Of a stretch of 64,000 bases of DNA, positions 51,558 through 62,941 are shown in pieces; the first letter of the stretch is position 1, and every line of letters starts with the position of its first letter. Origin of the DNA: Apricaphanius iberus (Eukaryota; Chordata; Actinopteri; Cyprinodontiformes; Aphaniidae). Both the position numbers and the translations under genes were made by a program. Below the pieces are notes generated by a model. That model did no database searches. It was not told the DNA's origin and saw nothing but the letters and a program-made list of their open reading frames with translations. Location of the stretch: NCBI GenBank assembly GCA_028564705.1, contig JAPXFQ010000911.1:62001-126000 (forward strand). Direction: 5' to 3'.

Positions 51558-52213
51558 GTGCTGAGTGTTGGGCTGACACACCTGGAGCTGATTTCCTCAT
51601 CAACTCTGCAGCATTTAAGGAGAGCTGGGCCACCAGACGGGTGTCAGACGATTCCGTTCCAAGGAGTGGTACTGACCTCTACTCTTACTACCCGTTTGAG
51701 TAATTTTGCCTTGACTTACCTGTGTCATTCTCTGTGTTCTCCAGTTGTCCTGCCGAGCTGTTTTCATGCCCCTGGATTCTCTGTTGAATCTCTCGCGTCT
51801 CTCTGGATTCCTAGCGTCTCATTTCACCGCCGATATCCGTCTCCCTAGGGTGTGTGGCTGCTCCTCCTCCATCACACTGCTGTTTTTGCCCCTGGTCGTT
51901 CTTACCCGACGCTCAGCTTTCCAACCTCAGCAACGAAGGAAATCTAACCTGGCTACCTAATCTTTACCTTCCTCTCCTGCTCAGATCTTCAGTTTCCCCA
52001 GTGAGTCCATCGTACATTTTCAATCTCTCATATTCTCCTCTTCACTGTCTCACCTGATATCTTTCTTTCCAGTAGCGTCCTCCGTGTTCCACCAACCAGG
52101 CTGCTGTTCTCAGAACCCAGTCTGCAAAACATAAATAAATCTTTTAAAATCTTTCCCGGAGTCCTGTGTGTAGCTGTGTATGCTTAAGAGTCAGTTCTGT
52201 GACAACCGTGACA

Positions 52214-53449
52214 TTTTCATTTTGTGAAAAGTTGGATTCCTTGGGAATGGGAATTTGTTGGATTCATTGGGATTTCTAACTGTTGTGAAATGGTTTTCTA
52301 AGACATTTTCAGACCAGCCGATCATCATCGCTTCTTGAATACTATTCAACCAGGGATGAATCTGTTCCCATTTGTAATCTTTTAAAATGTGTCATGTTGT
52401 CAGGAAAGTTTAAATGGAGTAAAATTAGCTAAAAAATCAGATCAAGGTTGAAAGAAAATAATTTTCCCTTGAACTTGTGTTTTGCCAGCAAAATTTTCAT
52501 TTTTGAGTATTTAATTATTTCAAATACTGTAAATAGGAATTTGCAATCCTAAAACAAAACATTGGCTTTCTTTCAAATAACAATAGCAGCAAAATAATCT
52601 CCTGTAATTCTCAGAGGATCACTAGTGTCCTTAGCACTCATTATTGGAGCCCATTGATTGTCTGTGCTGACAGTTTTTTCTGCCACTCTGCTTAGCAGTG
52701 GTCAATTACCTTGAATAGCCACTGTGATTGCAGAGTATGGATTAAAGAAGAGATGTGACAGGCTCACATTTTTTACTGGAGTATTCCTGCACTTTCTAAT
52801 TAAAGCAAGGAATCGGCAAGTTTTCCGATGATTAGATAGTTTTCCTTTTCAGCAATACTCCCCAGTTCGAGGTTGTAAGAAAACACTATCAAAATCCCGG
52901 TTACATCATAGCCTAGAGAATCATTTTGCATTTTTAATATGTTATATCACACAAGATATTCCATATTTTATTATTGATCAAAGGTAACATTTGTTTAACT
53001 AAAGCTGCCATCTTAAGACCCTGCCAGTACAGTGAAGATCAGAGGACTGAAGATGTTTTCAAAGGATAAAATAAAAGTGTTATTGGATTGTGAAGTTATT
53101 CTATTTCAGGCAAGCCGGAGGCAAGAATAAGAATATTCGACAGGCTTTGAAGTTGCATCTTCCCTAAGTTACCCAATGAGATGACACTGATCTGAAGCCA
53201 CAAAGAAAAACAGATCCATATCCCTGCAGGAACAAAGTTCCTTCCAGCCCATTCTATCCCTTCTGCTCCTCTGTCCCGTAGCAGTCCAAATCAAATTCTA
53301 TCAACATGCCCTGCTGGAAATCCAGAACACATATAGTGATGGGCCAGGTTCCTTCTGTTTAAAGTCAACACGGATTTCTTATTTACATTGTGCTATAACC
53401 CCTACAGATTTATGTTTTAGCTTTCTTGTCAATCTTAAGTATTTCAGAA
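52214..53449. other. Noncoding stretch
   Basis: It starts with the right copy of the TTTTC duplication. No coding frame or named repeat is recognised. Confidence 0.45.
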
Positions 53450-53915
53450 TAAACACATTGATTTTATTATCAGTCAAAGATAACCTAAGTCAACACACAA
53501 AGAAATTTTAAATTGCTAAATTAATTCATCAAAGGACCTAATGACTGCTTTGTCACCAACAGCAGTCAAGCCTTCACTCATTTTTCTTTTGCACAATTGT
53601 TTCAATGTGTTCTCATCATAAGGTTTTGAGCATGAACTGTTTGATTCAAGTCATGCCCCACCATCTCATTTGGATGAAAGTTTCTACTTTGACTAGGCCA
53701 CTCCGAAACTTCATTTAGTTCCTTTTGAGCCATTTGGGGGGGGACTTGCTGGTGTGCTTTGGATTATTGGATACTTCTTTTGTCACCTAAACAAGGACCA
53801 GATATTCCACCTTAGTGTTTTAGAGAGCAGAATTCCTCATTTCCTTTAGTATGACAAGTTTAACAGGCACTGAAGCAACCTAATAGCCCCAAAACAAGAT
53901 CACTACCGCTGTTAT
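53450..53915 (-). mobile_element. Degraded Tc1-like fragment
   Basis: On the plus strand TACTTTGACTAGGCCACTCC, GGACTTGCTGGTGTGCTTTG and GAGAGCAGAATTCCTCATTT are blocks of a common fish Tc1-like family, transposase on the minus strand. The upstream TCAAAGATAACCTAAGTCAA could be its subterminal part. No frame remains open and most of the transposase is deleted. Confidence 0.55.
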
Positions 53916-53933
53916 GCCTGACGTGTTAGGAAG

Positions 53934-54957
53934 TATAGTTCTTCAGAGTTCTAATTTAGACTGGATATAACAGTAGAAACACTTTCTAAAACATTTTACT
54001 TTTATTTCCACAGAATACTGCTGTGAAAATTGGATGTTCTTGCCCTTGTATTATTGCTCAACGGGTTGAACGATATCCAGTTCATGAGGATTTTCTATCT
54101 TTTTTATTTTGTTTCTTATTCTGTTCCTTGCACATTTATTCTCTTTGATCAATGTTTATCGTGGTTTTTGGAATTGTCTCATCTACGTGAATAAAAATCT
54201 CTGTAGAACGGTAAAGTTTGACGATATTTAGTGAACAGTTGATGAGAACATGAACGTGTCTTGATCTGATAGAGTGTGGGGATTGGACACTGGATCACTG
54301 CAGAAGGAAAGAAAATTGATGAGGATATGTTGGGTAAAGAATGATAAGGAAGAAGTGGAGTTTACTGACATGATGGGGTAAAGACACCAGTGATAAGTGA
54401 GTGAAGTTTGAGTTAAGGATCAGCGTGGGGATTATCAAGGGAAAATATGAAGTTTCTGAGAAATTGAGGTATGAATTAACGTAGAACAGGTGACCGTGGA
54501 TGATGATATTGTTGGAGGTAGGACAAGAGGAACACAGGAGGATGAAGATAAAGAGCCTGGTAATCTTGTGAAGATGAATATGAAGGTTATGCAAGGAAAG
54601 GCATCTCAATAAGCAGATGAATTGGGAGCAGGAGGATAAAGGTGTAAAAGAGGAGTAAGCTTGCAGCCAGTCAAGGATCTGGTTTGTACTTGAAGCAAAG
54701 ATCTGTGGAGCGGAGTAAATGAGTCAAAGGTAACCTTTAGAGGAGGAGAACAACAGGTGAGTAATTAGGTGCATAAATCAGGAAGGAACAGCGAATAGAT
54801 CAAAGACAATTGGGTTACCACATAGGTTTAAACAGGCGAAGAACGACTGGCTTTCAGCTCCTATTATCCACCTGCTGATGGCTATAATAGTTTGCAGGTG
54901 TGCATGACCATACCTCCTCTAGTGGGAAACCTGCAGGACTGAATATAATCCCTAACA
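53934..54957 (-). repeat. Candidate LTR with TGTTAGG ends
   Basis: The segment starts TGTTAGGAAG and ends TCCCTAACA, a 7-bp inverted terminus. On the minus strand an AATAAATGTGC signal lies near 54,135. It shares TGTTAGG ends with 38,972-39,822. The flanks TGACG and ACTGC do not match, so I treat it as a weak candidate. Confidence 0.3.
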
Positions 54958-55928
54958 ACTGCACAAACCCAGACTGTCAGACTCCTGATATCGCCAAATC
55001 AGCAATCACCAATCAGCATGAGTTAGCTCCCACCCAGTGATTGTACTGGTCCATTTCGATTACCCCACGGCAAGTATTCGGTTCGTTCCTGATATAGCCT
55101 GAAAAAAATGCTTAAACAGTTTAATTCTTTCCCTTTGATTTTTTTCACCTCATTAAGTCCTAGTTCACCCTCTGTTTTGGTTATTCACCTTCCCCCAGCC
55201 TGCCAGTTTGTTCCCTTCCATAGCTGTTCCAAGTCACATGAATTCCTGACCTGCATCCAAAGCCATATAGACTCCTTGCTCAATATTGTTCCCTGGTTTC
55301 ATTGTTCATTTATGGTTTTCCCCATGACCTGAGGCATGTTTACACTGAACGATGAGAGAGAAAATCTGACAGAGTGAATCAGTTCACTTGGTCCTCTCAG
55401 CAGTCCTGCCCCAGACATCTGTATATCACCACTGTTTTAGCTGTGAGTGACGTCACTTGTGCATTTGTGGATTATGACTCACTCTGGTTCTCTAGAGTCT
55501 TAAAGTCAAGGAAATGCTTTATGTAATAATTTCAACTATAATTGATGTCATTAATTTTGTTAATCATTTTTTGATATCAGCACATAATGTATCTCTCTTT
55601 GATAACTTTTAGCCTACTTCAGGTTCTCTTACAAAGTGCACATTGGTGATTTCTTCTACAGATCTTATCTACTGACCTTAGCTTTTCAAAAATTCACGAT
55701 TTAAATAGGTTGTTCATGCAGAATTGAACACAGATTTGAAGGATTGGGAGGAAATGCACTCCATATCAATGTAAGTAAATTATATTACAAAATACTGTAC
55801 TTTGTTGCCACCCAGAGTGACTTGGCTAGGAATTAGTTTTGTAGTGAAACTTTTCTATATAGAGTCATGCTGGTTTGGATATATTTTCTTTGAATAAATG
55901 AAATCAACATTTAAAAACATTTAAAAAT
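54958..55928. other. Noncoding stretch
   Basis: Nothing coding is recognised; one open frame (55,108-55,332) lacks motifs and is T/C-rich. Confidence 0.45.
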
Positions 55929-57898
55929 GGCACAGTGGGTAGCACTGTTGTCTTGCAGTAAGAAGGTTGTGGGTTTGTATCCTGAGGCTCTTTCTGCATA
56001 GAGTTTGCATGTTCTCCCCGTGCATGCATGGGTTCACTTCGGGTAATCCGGCCTTCTCCCACAGTCCAACAATATAACTGTTAGGTTAACTGCTTTTTGT
56101 AAATTTTCCTTAGGTGTGAGTATATGCATGCATGGTTGTTTGTCCTGTCTGTCTTTGTGTTGCTCTGCAATGGACTGGCGACCAGTCCAGGGTGTACCCT
56201 GCCTCTCACCCAGCTGGAGATAGGCACCAGCTCCCCCACAACCCCTTAAGGCAAGGCAAGGCAATTTTATTTATATTGCACACTTTCAACACAAGGCAAT
56301 TCAATGTGCTTTACATGATTTTAAAAAATTGAAAATTAAAACATAGAATCACTAAAAGCAAGCATAAATGAACATTTATAAAATACATTTTATGTAAAAT
56401 TATGAACATTTTGAAAACTGATGTAACACAAGAATCGATTGAAACATTTAGCAATAACGGTAATTAAAAGAAAATAAAAGATTTAGTGATTAGACCATGA
56501 GAGAACATTAGTGTAAAATTATGAAAATTCGATTGACAAAATCAATAACTAATTAAAAAGAATGAACGCAAAAGTCATATCAGTTATTCATAAGCAAGTC
56601 TAAAAAGATATGTTTTTATTTTAGATTTAAAATAGTTCAGTGTCTTCTCAGCTATTCATTCATCCGGGAGTTTGTTCCAGATATTGGGAGCATAGAACCT
56701 GAAAGCTACTTCTCCATGTTTGGTTCTGGTTCTAGGGATTGTCAGTAGATTAGAGCTGGAGGACCTGAGTGGTCTGGATTGTTTGTACCATGATAGCAGA
56801 TCTCTAATGTACTCTGGTGCTAACACATTCATTCATTCATAGATTAATAAAAGCATTTTGAAATCTATTCTCTGAGCTACAGGGAGCCAGTATAAGGACA
56901 TTAGACCTGCGGTGATGTGTTTTATTTTCCTAGTTCTAGTGAGAACAGGAGCAGCAGCATTCTGGATCAGCTGCAGCTGTCTGATGTATTTTTTTTTGGG
57001 TAGACCTATGAAGATAATGTTACAATAATCAAGACAGCTAGAGATAAATGCATGGATGAGTTTGTCTAGGTCACCATGAGTCCTTTAATTCTAGAAATGT
57101 TCCTCAGGTGATAGGAGGCTAACCTTGTCATTGCCTTTATTTGACCGAGTCCATTATTACACCTAGATTCCTGGCCTGGTCAGTAGTTTCTAGTTGGACG
57201 AACTGAAGCTGTGTACTGATATTTATTCAATCCTTTTTGGGTCCAAAGATAATTACTTCAGTTTTAATTTTGTTTAGTTGGAGGAAATTATGGAACATCC
57301 AGCTGTTAATTTGCTCAATGCATTTATTCAAGATTCGGACAGGTTGAACGTCACCTGGTGACATTGAGATAAAAAGCTGTGTATCGTCCACATAGTTGTG
57401 GTAGTTAATATTATTCGTTGTTATTATCTGGCTTAATGGGAGAATGTAAGTGCTAAATGGGAGGGGCCCGAGCATGGAGCCCTGGGGCACCCTGCGTGTG
57501 ATTTCTGTGTTTTGTGATAAGAATTGGCAATTGACACAAAGAAGTTCTTGTACCTGAGGTAGGATTTGAACCAGTTGAGTACCGTGCCAAAGAGTCTAAC
57601 CCAGCTCTTTAGATATTCCAATAACATATCATGATCAACACTGTAAAACACCACACTGAGGTCAAATAGTACCAGTACAATGGTTTTACCACAGTCAGTA
57701 TTTGTACGGATGTCATTAAAGACTTTGACGAGGGAAGTCTCAGTGCAGTGGTGCCTATGGAAACCAGTCTAATATATATAAAAGTGGTTGTTCATTGTTA
57801 GGAAGCTGTTTTAACTGGTGGAATACAGCTTTTTCAATAATTTTACCAATAAAGGGGCAATTAGGATAAGTGGTTTGGAAAATGGATGGATGAATGGA
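55929..57898 (+). mobile_element. tRNA-derived SINE split by a LINE
   Basis: 55,929-56,248 carries the same parts as the SINE at 37,704: GTGGGTAGCACTG (A box), GTGGGTTTGTATCC (B box), GCATGTTCTCCCCGTGCATG, GGACTGGCGACCAGTCCAGG and GGAGATAGGCACCAGC. It breaks off after CAACCCCTTA. Its missing tail, GGATAAGTGGTTTGGAAAATGG plus GATG repeats, appears at 57,861-57,898, after a 1.6-kb L2 LINE. Confidence 0.8.
56249..57860 (-). pseudogene. L2/Maui-type LINE in minus orientation, RT part
   Basis: The plus-strand start GGCAAGGCAAGGCAATTTTA is the reverse complement of the L2 3' end. RT homology runs toward higher coordinates: the C-terminal domain (56,640-57,060), then 57,227-57,490 with MPQGSMLGPLPFSTYILPLS, YHNYVDDTQLFIS (V for A in YADD), CIEQINSWMFHNFLQLNKIK. 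Further upstream a FSVDHDMLLEYLKSWV-like block lies near 57,620. It is 5'-truncated near 57,860 and has several stops. Same family as the plus-strand copy at 28,400-33,340. Confidence 0.8.
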
Positions 57899-58594
57899 AC
57901 GTCTAAAACAGTATTTTGTACCTACTATTTTTTAGCTATTATAACTGTATATTTTTGAATAGTGTGAAACATGTAAGTGAGATTTAAAAAAAGTGGTAGC
58001 AAAAAAACAACAACGACTAGAAAGGTGACCAAAATAAGCTTACTTGAATAAAGGAGAAGGAAAAGGAGCTTCTTAGGGGGATGAAAGATGAATGGGAGTA
58101 ACATGTTTAATGTAGGATGAGAGGGATGAGAATGAACAAAATGAAATGGTAAAAAGGGTGAGATGAGAAAGACTTTGATTGAGAATTATTATTTAGTGCT
58201 TGTAGTAGGATGACTGGGATGAAAAGGGTTTGAAAACAGGAACTGGGTGTGAAAAATTTGTGGATAAATGGGGTAAAATCCAAGCCATTTTTGTTATTTA
58301 AAAAAAAGATCTATTCTATTTTTATAACATAATCAATAGGACTTTTTTATTCATAATATTAAACCCGAAAAAACTGGAAAGAGAACTAGACATAAAAAAA
58401 TGAAATATTGCCTTTAATATATAGGGACTACTTATATGTTGCTTAATACAGTCTCCTCCTGCTCTGCATGGAACTAAAATGCACACTCACTTGTGCATAA
58501 TCAAATCCTGGAATTGCTGCAGAGGTTATTTTCATGAGCTTGTAGATTCTTCCCTCAGACAGATGACTTCTCAAGGGAGTTGAAATGTTATTCA

Positions 58595-58707
58595 GGAGGC
58601 TGAATCTGATCTCCACTGTCACACTGGAGACTGAAATGAAGCGTCACTTTAGCAACGGTTTTTAAATAAGGGAACATTTTTCCATTTTAAGTGATCAGAA
58701 GTCATTT
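58595..58707 (+). repeat. Dispersed repeat, partner of 36,868-36,980
   Basis: GGAGGCTGAATCTGATCTCC, CACTGGAGACTGAAATGAAG, CGTCACTTTAGCAACGGTTT and TTTTAAGTGATCAGAAGTC align with the earlier copy. The similarity ends where the earlier copy joins a SINE fragment. Confidence 0.55.
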
Positions 58708-59107
58708 CAGATTTCCTGACCCGCAAGCTAAGGCGCAGCATGAATCAGTGGCTGGCACGACACCAGTGGAGCAATGCTCTCCAAAGCCTCAGTAACTCAA
58801 CACGTTGTCAACTCCCAGTCAGTGAGATCCATTAAATACGGTGTCCAGATCTTAGATGATGCTCAGATGCTCTCATGGGTTTTTTACATTATTTTTTTTT
58901 AACCTATATTTCATGTGTAATGTTGAAAATGTCTTCGCCTTTGGATCAAGTGGTCAGAAGTCTGAAGACTAATATGTCAAAAGGCAGATGGCCTTCAGAT
59001 TTTTCAATCACTGTTAAAAAAAAGAACCCCTCCAAAATATGGAAAATATTTGGTTAAGGTGACCCATGGATTTCCTCCAAAAAAGTCATCAATGGGATAA
59101 ATATGGA

Positions 59108-59235
59108 TCATATTTGGGGTTTATTTATTTATTTATTTATTTGATAGGGACAGTACACATTAATGGACATCACTGTAAATGTGTCAGTGTTAGCTTCCAG
59201 CTAATTTACAACTGTTGTCCCTAGGCAAAGATGTA
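59108..59235. repeat. (TTTA)n with associated repeat fragment
   Basis: TTTATTTATTTATTTATTTA is followed by GATAGGGACAGTACACATTA and AATTTACAACTGTTGTCCCT, a pair often found together in fish genomes as a repeat end. On the minus strand it would be a repeat body followed by an (AAAT)n tail. Confidence 0.5.
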
Positions 59236-60119
59236 TGTTGCCAGAAAAAGAAATGAAGAAATAAATGGATGAGGACAAACAGGGGTTGCATAGATCAGTG
59301 AGGAGATTAGGTGTGTAAAAGGGTTTGTAAAGAGGGATCGGGATGATAAATGTGAGAAAAAAATATTTCTGTCAAAAAGAAATGGTAGAGGTAATGAAGG
59401 AGGTAATAAAATGGGATGGGGAAGGACTATGAAGAGAAATAGTTGAGGATTTTCATAAGCATGCATTGCAAAGCGCAATCCTGATGATGAGTGGGATTCA
59501 CAGGGGGTTGTAATGAGAGAATGGGGATTAACAGGAAGGATTAGGAAACAGAGATTTAATGATCAACTGAATTCAGGGTAGATATGTTGATGAATCTAAT
59601 ATATTGTCATGTCTAAACTTGACAATACAAGGAACATTTCAGTTTTGCAAAACATATCAGTAAGTGGGAGAACTTCTGTAACCTACAGTATTACGTTTTG
59701 TTGTTCTTCTAAGGCTGAATCTGTGACCACTGTATCATGATTATTTTTCCTAATTAGAAAAGCAAAGTAGTTGCAAGACAGTTTTCATCTGTGATTATTG
59801 CTATCCTTACCAAGTCCATGAGTTACTGAGGCCTTCCCTTCCTTGGCGGGTTTTTGGTGGTGCCATATTCTTGTCAACTTTAAGAAAGAATTTAATAGTG
59901 CGTGCTTCAGGTGAGTTTTATAACCCTGCCCTCATGTGTACTCCCATTTCTGTCCCTGAAATATTTGGTGAATTCCCATCTTTATTATCCTTATAGCCCA
60001 GCAGTGCAACTTTCTTAGCAGTGTTGCAGTCTCTGAGTCCTTCATTATGCATAGACTGTGATTATAGATTCCCCCTGTACTTTTTAATATCAACTTCAAT
60101 GCATTTAAGTGGTATTTTT

Positions 60120-60380
60120 CATAGCAGACAACACAAAGTAATGAATAACTATGTGGCGGAACAATAATTCTATAAACTTGAATAACATGTATGTATGGAG
60201 CCCATTCATTCAGTAATTGGTAGAACTATGTTTCACAGCAATTAAAGCTGCAAATCTCTGTGGGGTATATCTCTAACAGCTCTGTAGCCCTTCAGATTTA
60301 CTTCCCCCCCCATTCTTCTCTTCAAAATAGGTCAGGCACATCCAGAGTTTAAACTTTCAAGTAAATTGTTCCATTGCACT
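60120..60380. mobile_element. Tc1/mariner-like fragment
   Basis: CAGACAACACAAAGTAATGA near its start, then CACAGCAATTAAAGCTGCAA, CTCTGTGGGGTATATCTCTA and CCATTCTTCTCTTCAAAATA are blocks of a frequent fish DNA-transposon family. No frame is open and no termini are seen. Family assignment is from memory. Confidence 0.4.
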
Positions 60381-60654
60381 GCATTACCCTGCTGGAGGGT
60401 AAGGCCTTGCATATTTACTTTTTTTTTTACATAACTCCAAACTATATGCAGAAAAATACTCTATATGCAGATTTTTTAGCATATCTAAATGAGTCAAGAA
60501 CAATGCAGTTTGGGAAGCTGAAATACCAAGCCACAATGGTACTTGACACAATATTGGCTATTACTTGCAAAGCAGGTAATCCAAATGTACCAATCCAAAA
60601 AGCATGCGACATGTCCAAACAGCTTTCCTATAAAAATTCGTAATTTTGTAATTG
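60381..60654. other. Noncoding stretch before Rex3
   Basis: An 89-codon open frame (60,374-60,643) spans it but shows no motif and crosses the preceding relic. Confidence 0.4.
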
Positions 60655-62744
60655 TTGTGGAGAAGCGGGCCAGTCAGGTACCGGCAAGCCAAGCCGAGAG
60701 TGGCTTGGATGGTCGCTGAGGCAAAAACTCTGGCGTGGGAGGAGTTTGGAGAGACAATGGAGAAAGACTTCCGAATGGCTTCGAAGCGATTCTGATCCAT
60801 CTTCTGGGGTCTTGGGGTGGGGGGGTGGTTTGCCACCAACACTGTTTACAGTGGGGGTGTTGTGCTGCTGACCTCAACACGGGACATCTTGGGTCGGTGG
60901 GTGGAATACTTCGAAGACCTCCTCAATCCCACCGCACACCTTCCTGTTTGGAAGCGGGGTCTGGGGACTTTGGGATGGGCTCTCCAATCTCTGGTGCTGA
61001 GGTCACCGAAGTTGTTAAAAAAACTCTTTGTTGGTAGGGCTCCGGGGGTGGATGAGATTCGCCCGGAGTTCCTCAAGGATCTGGATGTTGTAGGGCTGTG
61101 TTGTTTAATGTGGCTCTGCAATATTGCGTGGACATCGGAGGCATTTCCCTTGGATTGGCAGACTGGGGTGGTGGTTCCCTTTAAAAAGGGGGACCACAGG
61201 GTGTGTTCCAACTACAGGGGGATGACAGTCCTGAGCCTCCCTGGTAAGGTCTATTAGGGGATTCTGGAGAGGAGGGTCCGACGGATAGCGAACCTCGGAT
61301 TCAGGAGGAACAATGGTAAATGGACTGAATTTATATAGCGCTTTTCTAGTCATGTTGACCGCTCAAAGCGCTTTACACTGGAGCCCCATTCACCCATTCG
61401 CACTCACAAACGCGCACACATTCATACACCGACACAATTATCGATAGGCAATTTGGGGTTAAGTGCCTTGCCCAGGGGCACAACTCAACGACATGAGAAT
61501 GGGTAAGCTGGAATTGAACCTACGACCCTCCGATTGCAAGACAACTACTCAACCTATTGAACCATAGTCGCCCTAATGAGGTTTTTGTCCTGGCTGTGGA
61601 ACACTGGACCAGCTCTACACCCTCAGCAGGGTCCTTGAGGCTGCGTGGGAGTTCGCCCAACCGGTCTACATGTGTTTTGTGGACTTGGAGAAGACGTTCG
61701 ACTGTGTCCCTGGAGGAATCCTGTGGGGGGTACTCCGGGAGTATGGGGTACCGGGCCTTTTGATAAGGGCTATTAGGTCCCTGTATGACCGGCGTCAGAG
61801 TTTGGTTCGCATTGCCGGCAGTAAGTTGGATTCGTTTCCGGTGAGAGTTGGACTCTGCCAAGGTTGCCCTTTGTCACCGATCCTGTTCATAACATTTATG
61901 GGTAGGATTTCTAGGTGCAGCCAAGGTGTTGAGGGGATCCGTTTTGGTGGCCTCAGGATCGGGTATCTGCTTTTCGCAGATGATGTGGTCCTGTTGGCTT
62001 CATCGCAACGTGATCTACAGCTTTTGCTGAGCGGATCGCAACCGAGTGTGAAGTGGCTGGGATGAGGATCAGCACCTCCAAATCCGCAAATCCGAGACCA
62101 TGTTCTTGAGCCAGAAAAGGGTAGGGTGCCTTCTTCAGGTCGGGGATGGGGTCCTTCCTCAAGTGGAGGAGTGTACGTATCTGGGGGTCTTTTTCAAAGA
62201 TGAGGGAAAAATGGAGCGGGAGATCGATAGACGGATTGGTAAGGGGTCTGGAGTTATGCAGACACTGTACCGGTCTGTCGGGGGTGAAAAGAGAGCTGAG
62301 CTGAAAGGCAAAGCTCTCGATTTACTGGTCGATCTACATTCCTACCCTCATCTAGGGTTACAAACTTTGGGTGGTGACCAAAAGAACGTGATCATGGATA
62401 CAGGTGGCTAAAATTAGTGTCCTCCACAGGATGGCTGGGTTCTTCCTTAGAGATAGGGTGAGAAGATCGGTCATCCGGATGGGGGCTCAGAGTAGAGCCG
62501 CTGCTCCTCCACATCGAGAGGAGCCAGTTGAGGTGGCTCGGGCATCTGGTCAGGATGCCTCCTGGACGCCTCCCTGGTGAGGTGTTCCAGGCAAGTCCCA
62601 CTGGGAGGAAGCCCAGAGGAAGACCCAGGACTCGCTGGAGGGACTATGTCTCCCGGCTTGTCTGTGAGCGCCTCGGGATTCCTCCCGATCTGATTGTTCC
62701 ACACAGACCGTTGTTTCGTTCGCTCCTGTGCGAAGCACAACAGT
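60655..62744 (+). pseudogene. Rex3-type (RTE) LINE reverse transcriptase, broken
   Basis: The frame fragments 60,820-61,257 (GRWVEYFEDLLNPTAHLP, APGVDEIRPEFLKDLDVVGL, FPLDWQTGVVVPFKKGDHRV, CSNYRGMTVLSLPGKVY), 61,670-62,065 (FVDLEKTFDCVPGGILW, VGLCQGCPLSPILF, LLFADDVVLLASSQRDL) and 62,528-62,746 (MRWLGHLVRMPPGRLPGEVF, PRTRWRDYVSRLV) are the RTE-clade Rex3 RT in order. TGGCAGACTGGGGTGGTGGT at 61,156-61,175 equals, from memory, a Rex3 PCR primer. A SINE (61,316-61,573), stops at 60,793 and 61,255, and frameshifts near 62,030 and 62,330 disable it. The endonuclease is missing and no GATG tail is present. Confidence 0.85.
61316..61573 (-). mobile_element. tRNA-derived SINE inserted in Rex3
   Basis: On the minus strand it starts ATTAGGGCGACTATGGTTCA, has TGGTTCAATAGG as A box, GTAGGTTCAATTCC as B box, then TGTGCCCCTGGGCAAGGCAC, and ends AAAGCGCTATATAAATTCAG. 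Rex3 coding homology stops at AACAATGG (61,315) and resumes at AATGAGGTTTTTGTCC, so the insertion duplicated a short AATG-type site. Same SINE group as 28,262-28,345. Confidence 0.75.
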
Positions 62745-62809
62745 AGCGCGTCATACAGTTTGAATTTAGTTGGCGTGATGGGAGTAAAAATGCCCATAAA
62801 CGGCAGAAA

Positions 62810-62941
62810 ATGTGTAAAGTTTGGGATCGCTACATTCTAAACAAAGAAGAGAACAAAGTACAGTGTATTTACTGCAAAGTACACCTGGCGTACCACAGCA
62901 GTACGAGCTCAATGATCCAGCATCAGAAAACATCCACATGA
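62810..62941 (+). pseudogene. BED-type zinc finger exon of a hAT transposase
   Basis: A 43-codon frame begins MCKVWDRYILNKEENKVQCI and continues YCKVHLAYHSSTSSMIQHQK before a TGA. The aromatic VWDRY, then CxxC (CIYC) and a His (IQH) fit a BED finger, the N-terminal DNA-binding domain of hAT transposases; the second histidine is replaced. About 30 bases later AACAAGGTAACC could be a splice donor. No catalytic domain follows in the window. Confidence 0.55.

Larger units (their letters stand above)
40777..52213 (+). mobile_element. Ty3/gypsy chromovirus of the Tf1/sushi type, with nested insertions
   Basis: Both LTRs begin TGTCAGGATCC and end in TGACA, and the element is flanked by TTTTC on both sides (40,772-40,776 and 52,214-52,218). 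Order of parts: LTR, gag with one CCHC knuckle, protease, RT, RNase H, integrase, chromodomain, LTR. That order and the C-terminal chromodomain define a chromovirus; sushi-type copies are known from fish. About 11.4 kb now, of which some 5.8 kb is later insertion (42,725-43,285; 46,027-48,734; 49,033-51,557). Frameshifts and stops in gag and pol make it dead. By eye the LTRs differ at about 29 of roughly 655 aligned positions. Confidence 0.9.
48979..52213 (+). repeat. 3' LTR of the chromovirus, split by a LINE
   Basis: The first 54 bases (48,979-49,032) and the rest (51,558-52,213) together correspond to the 5' LTR; the split point corresponds to about 40,830/40,831. The insertion removes the LTR's linkage of promoter and downstream part. 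Confidence 0.9.
57899..60119. other. Noncoding stretch
   Basis: AT-rich with GA-rich patches (58,060-58,300 and 59,220-59,560). Apart from the repeats at 58,595 and 59,108, nothing is recognised; open frames at 58,875-59,057 and 59,221-59,478 look composition-driven. Confidence 0.45.
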
